Shown here: positions 14,797-16,645 of the stretch, piece by piece
Numbering within the stretch: the first letter of the stretch is position 1
Layout of the letters: each line of letters starts with the position of its first letter
Translations under genes and position numbers: made by a program
Notes under the pieces: generated by a model
Told to the model about the DNA's origin: nothing
What the model saw: the letters and a program-made list of their open reading frames with translations, nothing else
The model's database searches: none
Assembly: GCA_029934265.1 (NCBI GenBank)
Contig: JAOZMN010000024.1
Coordinates: 1-16,645, forward strand
Direction: 5' to 3'
DNA length: 16,645 nucleotides
Source: Bacteroidales bacterium
GTDB taxonomy: Bacteria > Bacteroidota > Bacteroidia > Bacteroidales > JAADGE01

Positions 14797-15753
14797 TTAT
14801 CTTAATTTCAATAATTTTATTTCAAAAACAAGTGTTGAAAACGGCGGAATTGTTTTTCCGTACCCTTGTTCGCCATAAGCCTGTGAAGACGGAGAAATAA
14901 GTGTTATTTTATCCCCCACTTTCATAGTTAAAATTGCTTCTTCCCAAGCCGGTATTACTTCATTTTTTCCGATAACGAAAATAAACGGTTCGTCTCTTTC
15001 TATCGAACTGTCGAAAATTTCTCCGGTTATGAAAAAAGCATTATAGTGTACAACTGCCGTGTCTCCTATTTGAGTTTTTTTTCCTGTACCTTGTTTGTTT
15101 TTTATAATAAATAAACCGGTTTTGGTCGGTTTTTCTTCAATTTCATTTATTGAAATATATTCTTCGAGCTTTGTTTGTTCTTCTTGTTTAAGTTTTTCCG
15201 ATTTTTCGGCTTTTTCTTTTTCAATAATTTCCGGACTTATAATTTCATTCAAAGCTATTTCAAATTTTAAGTCTTCATCTTTTTTTATAAAATCAGGTAC
15301 TTGTTTTTTTTGAGTTTCGATATAGAAATTTTCGGCATTTATCCAAAAAATTGCTTTTTCGCCCGTAAAAAGCTGTAACAAAGCCCGGTCGAACAAAGAT
15401 TTTTTATTTTTTTTTATTTTTATTCTGAAATTTGTAGAAATGTCTAAAGAGTTGAAAATCAATGAGTCCTTTTGATTATAATACTTTAAGTTAATCTGCA
15501 CAATATCAGATACTTGTGCTTTTTTCCCGTCTTCGTTTTTTACTGTATATTTGTACTTAATTCCGTCCTTTGTAGTGTTAAATTCGTCTGAATTACAGGA
15601 ATTTACAGTAAAAAAAATAGCGAAAACAAAAATAAATTTGCACAGTGTAAAATAAAGTTCTTTTTTTGTAAAGCAAACTTCACTTTTAAATGTTCGTTTT
15701 ATGGGTAAAATTGTACTTAAAAATTCCATTTTTTTTCTTTTTGTATTTTCCAC
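14797..15753 (-). CDS. Tandem FKBP-type peptidyl-prolyl isomerase lipoprotein
   Basis: 318 residues as read from the ATG at 15753. A hydrophobic segment at about 34-50 ends at a lipobox-like TVNSC with Cys53, so the mature protein is probably a lipoprotein in the periplasm or outer membrane. Residues about 60-172 form a degenerate FKBP domain (the IFDSS position reads IFNSL, and the VIPxW motif is absent). A charged linker (172-205) leads to a canonical FKBP domain (about 210-318) with VHYNAFF, GEIFDSS, EVIPAWEEA, AYGEQGYG, TIPPF and LVFEIKL: all the active-site aromatics are present. It catalyses prolyl isomerisation to help fold exported proteins. The 30-residue extension before the signal sequence is unusually long; the true start may be Met9 or a later non-ATG codon. 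It is upstream of miaA. Confidence 0.85.
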   Translation of the reverse strand: MENTKRKKMEFLSTILPIKRTFKSEVCFTKKELYFTLCKFIFVFAIFFTVNSCNSDEFNTTKDGIKYKYTVKNEDGKKAQVSDIVQINLKYYNQKDSLIFNSLDISTNFRIKIKKNKKSLFDRALLQLFTGEKAIFWINAENFYIETQKKQVPDFIKKDEDLKFEIALNEIISPEIIEKEKAEKSEKLKQEEQTKLEEYISINEIEEKPTKTGLFIIKNKQGTGKKTQIGDTAVVHYNAFFITGEIFDSSIERDEPFIFVIGKNEVIPAWEEAILTMKVGDKITLISPSSQAYGEQGYGKTIPPFSTLVFEIKLLKLR

Positions 15754-15875
15754 TATCTACGGGGTGGTATTTTTTGACGATATTTTTAATATAGAAAAAA
15801 GAAATGATAATAATATGTTTTTCTTTTCAAAGAAAGTAATAAAACAAAAAATAAAAAACCGCCAAACAATTAGCG

Positions 15876-16008
15876 AGCCGGTATGGTTCGTTTCCGAATT
15901 TTAATTAATATACGGCTTTTTCCACATTATACGGGTCGAAGACCTTAGAAAGCCCGGTGCAACTATCGTGTTTCCAAACTACTTCCGATATATTTGCGTC
16001 CGGGCTTT
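15876..16008. other. Structured, relatively GC-rich intergenic segment (repeat, gene remnant or RNA)
   Basis: This occupies the middle of the 331-base gap 15754-16084. It holds three inverted repeats: AGCCG/CGGCT (15876-15917), GGTC-GAA-GACC (15934-15944) and a long hairpin at 15949-16008. The last pairs AAAGCCCGG with CCGGGCTTT, then GCAA with TTGC and TATCG with CGATA, about 18 pairs with small internal loops. G+C in the hairpin is near one half, well above the flanks. On the minus strand one frame is open from about 16050 to a TAA at 15908 and includes SPDANISEVVWKHDSC and GLSKVFDPYNVEKAVY, with no ATG; the same frame stays open beyond that stop. It could be a gene remnant, a dispersed repeat or a leader RNA. 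I see no complete gene elsewhere in the gap. Confidence 0.45.
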
Positions 16009-16084
16009 TATATTTGAATTTTGTATAAAAGTTTTTTTGTAATTAGAGTTTGAGCTGAAAGTGATAAATAAAATATTTATGACA

Positions 16085-16645
16085 CTATCCTCCGAACGGT
16101 ACGGTATTCATTCCGTAATCTGTTCTAAGTACTTTAAATTGTGTACGCCTGTTCATCTGATTTGTAATTTCTTGTTGTTCGGCAGTTAGAGTTTTAATAA
16201 ATTCTTCCGTTAAAACATCACCCTCTTTAAGAAAATCATATTTATAAGAAGTTGTTGCGTCAATTTCTTTCGGTTTTGTTTCTCCGTATCCTATCGGAGT
16301 TAATCTGTCTTCTTTTATTCCTTTACTTATAAGATATGTTACAACGGATTGTGCCCTTGCCTGCGAAAGTTTTTGATTTGAAGTTTCGCTACCTCTGTAA
16401 TCGGTATTTGCGGCAAGTTCTATTGTGATATTTGAATTTACGATTAAATGATTCACAAGTTTATCGAGCGAAACAAATGATTCCGGTCTTAAACTTGATT
16501 TTCCTAAATCATATTCAATATTCGGAAGTTCAATATCGCCGGTTGAAGGAATAAGCTCTATTTCCAAACTGAAAACTTTACTTTTTTTAAGACCGGCTGT
16601 GGTTTCTTCTACTTTTGTTTTTAAGAAATCTTTTTTGAAAGCCGA
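16085..16645 (-). CDS. OmpA-family outer-membrane protein, C-terminal part (5' end outside window)
   Basis: The frame stays open to the window edge (26 codons beyond a TTG at 16567), so the start is not in view; 186 residues are visible. From about visible residue 28 it is an OmpA-like peptidoglycan-binding domain: IEYDLGKSSLRPES, then NTDYRGSETSNQKLSQARAQ, where Asp82 and Arg97 are the usual diaminopimelate-binding pair, and RLTPIGYGETKP. A 35-residue acidic insertion (about 125-160) precedes the final NRRTQFKVL strand, a variant common in Bacteroidota. It anchors the outer membrane or a secretion/motility complex to peptidoglycan. What precedes the domain (repeats, beta-barrel or other) cannot be seen. 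The stop is followed by the 331-base gap before the FKBP gene. Confidence 0.9.
   Translation of the reverse strand, partial: SAFKKDFLKTKVEETTAGLKKSKVFSLEIELIPSTGDIELPNIEYDLGKSSLRPESFVSLDKLVNHLIVNSNITIELAANTDYRGSETSNQKLSQARAQSVVTYLISKGIKEDRLTPIGYGETKPKEIDATTSYKYDFLKEGDVLTEEFIKTLTAEQQEITNQMNRRTQFKVLRTDYGMNTVPFGG

Noticed and set aside
15701..15904. Plus-strand ORF of 67 codons beginning inside the FKBP gene
   Set aside because: It starts antisense to the FKBP N-terminus, is rich in Phe/Lys as expected from A/T-rich noncoding DNA, and has no recognisable domain.
16565..16567. TTG at 16567 as the start of the OmpA-family gene
   Set aside because: The frame remains open with plausible sequence to the window edge; the gene is truncated by the window, not short.

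Overview
The window looks like chromosome from a low-GC member of the Bacteroidota, probably Bacteroidales or a close relative. The evidence is the gene set (a RecQ helicase with HRDC and C-terminal HTH domains, KdsD next to TatC, a Bacteroidota-type MiaA, an FKBP lipoprotein, an OmpA-family protein), A/T-rich codon use, the absence of clear Shine-Dalgarno sequences, and a few matches to the Bacteroidota promoter element TAnnTTTG. No rRNA, tRNA, CRISPR array, transposase or integrase was seen.

Layout. Positions 44-3513 are on the minus strand: recQ, then a possible 23-codon ORF, then two overlapping genes, a two-TM PH-like protein and a soluble protein with a serine-less acyl-carrier-like domain plus a PH-like domain. 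A divergent gap leads to the only plus-strand block, 3753-6253: kdsD, a palindromic repeat element, tatC and a small secreted protein. A 20-bp perfect hairpin at 6266-6313 separates this block from convergent minus-strand genes.

From 16645 down to 6332 everything is on the minus strand. In transcription order this is: the 3' part of an OmpA-family gene; a long gap with a structured, relatively GC-rich segment; a tandem FKBP lipoprotein; miaA; a second palindromic repeat element; a class II Fic protein; four 41-bp hairpin repeats; a fused large+small aconitase/isopropylmalate-dehydratase protein; a second class II Fic protein; a frameshifted FkbM methyltransferase; a methyltransferase-glycosyltransferase fusion; and an MltD-like lytic transglycosylase.

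Much of the content concerns the envelope: Kdo precursor synthesis (KdsD), Tat export, peptidoglycan cleavage, glycan transfer, OmpA anchoring and a lipoprotein foldase. miaA (tRNA modification), recQ (DNA repair) and the dehydratase are housekeeping or biosynthetic. The most notable features are non-coding: the 41-bp hairpin array, two elements built as inverted pairs of short palindromes, three intergenic GGTC-N3-GACC dyads, and the structured segment at 15876-16008. The two-gene PH/acyl-carrier-like pair is the best candidate for an uncharacterised protein system.
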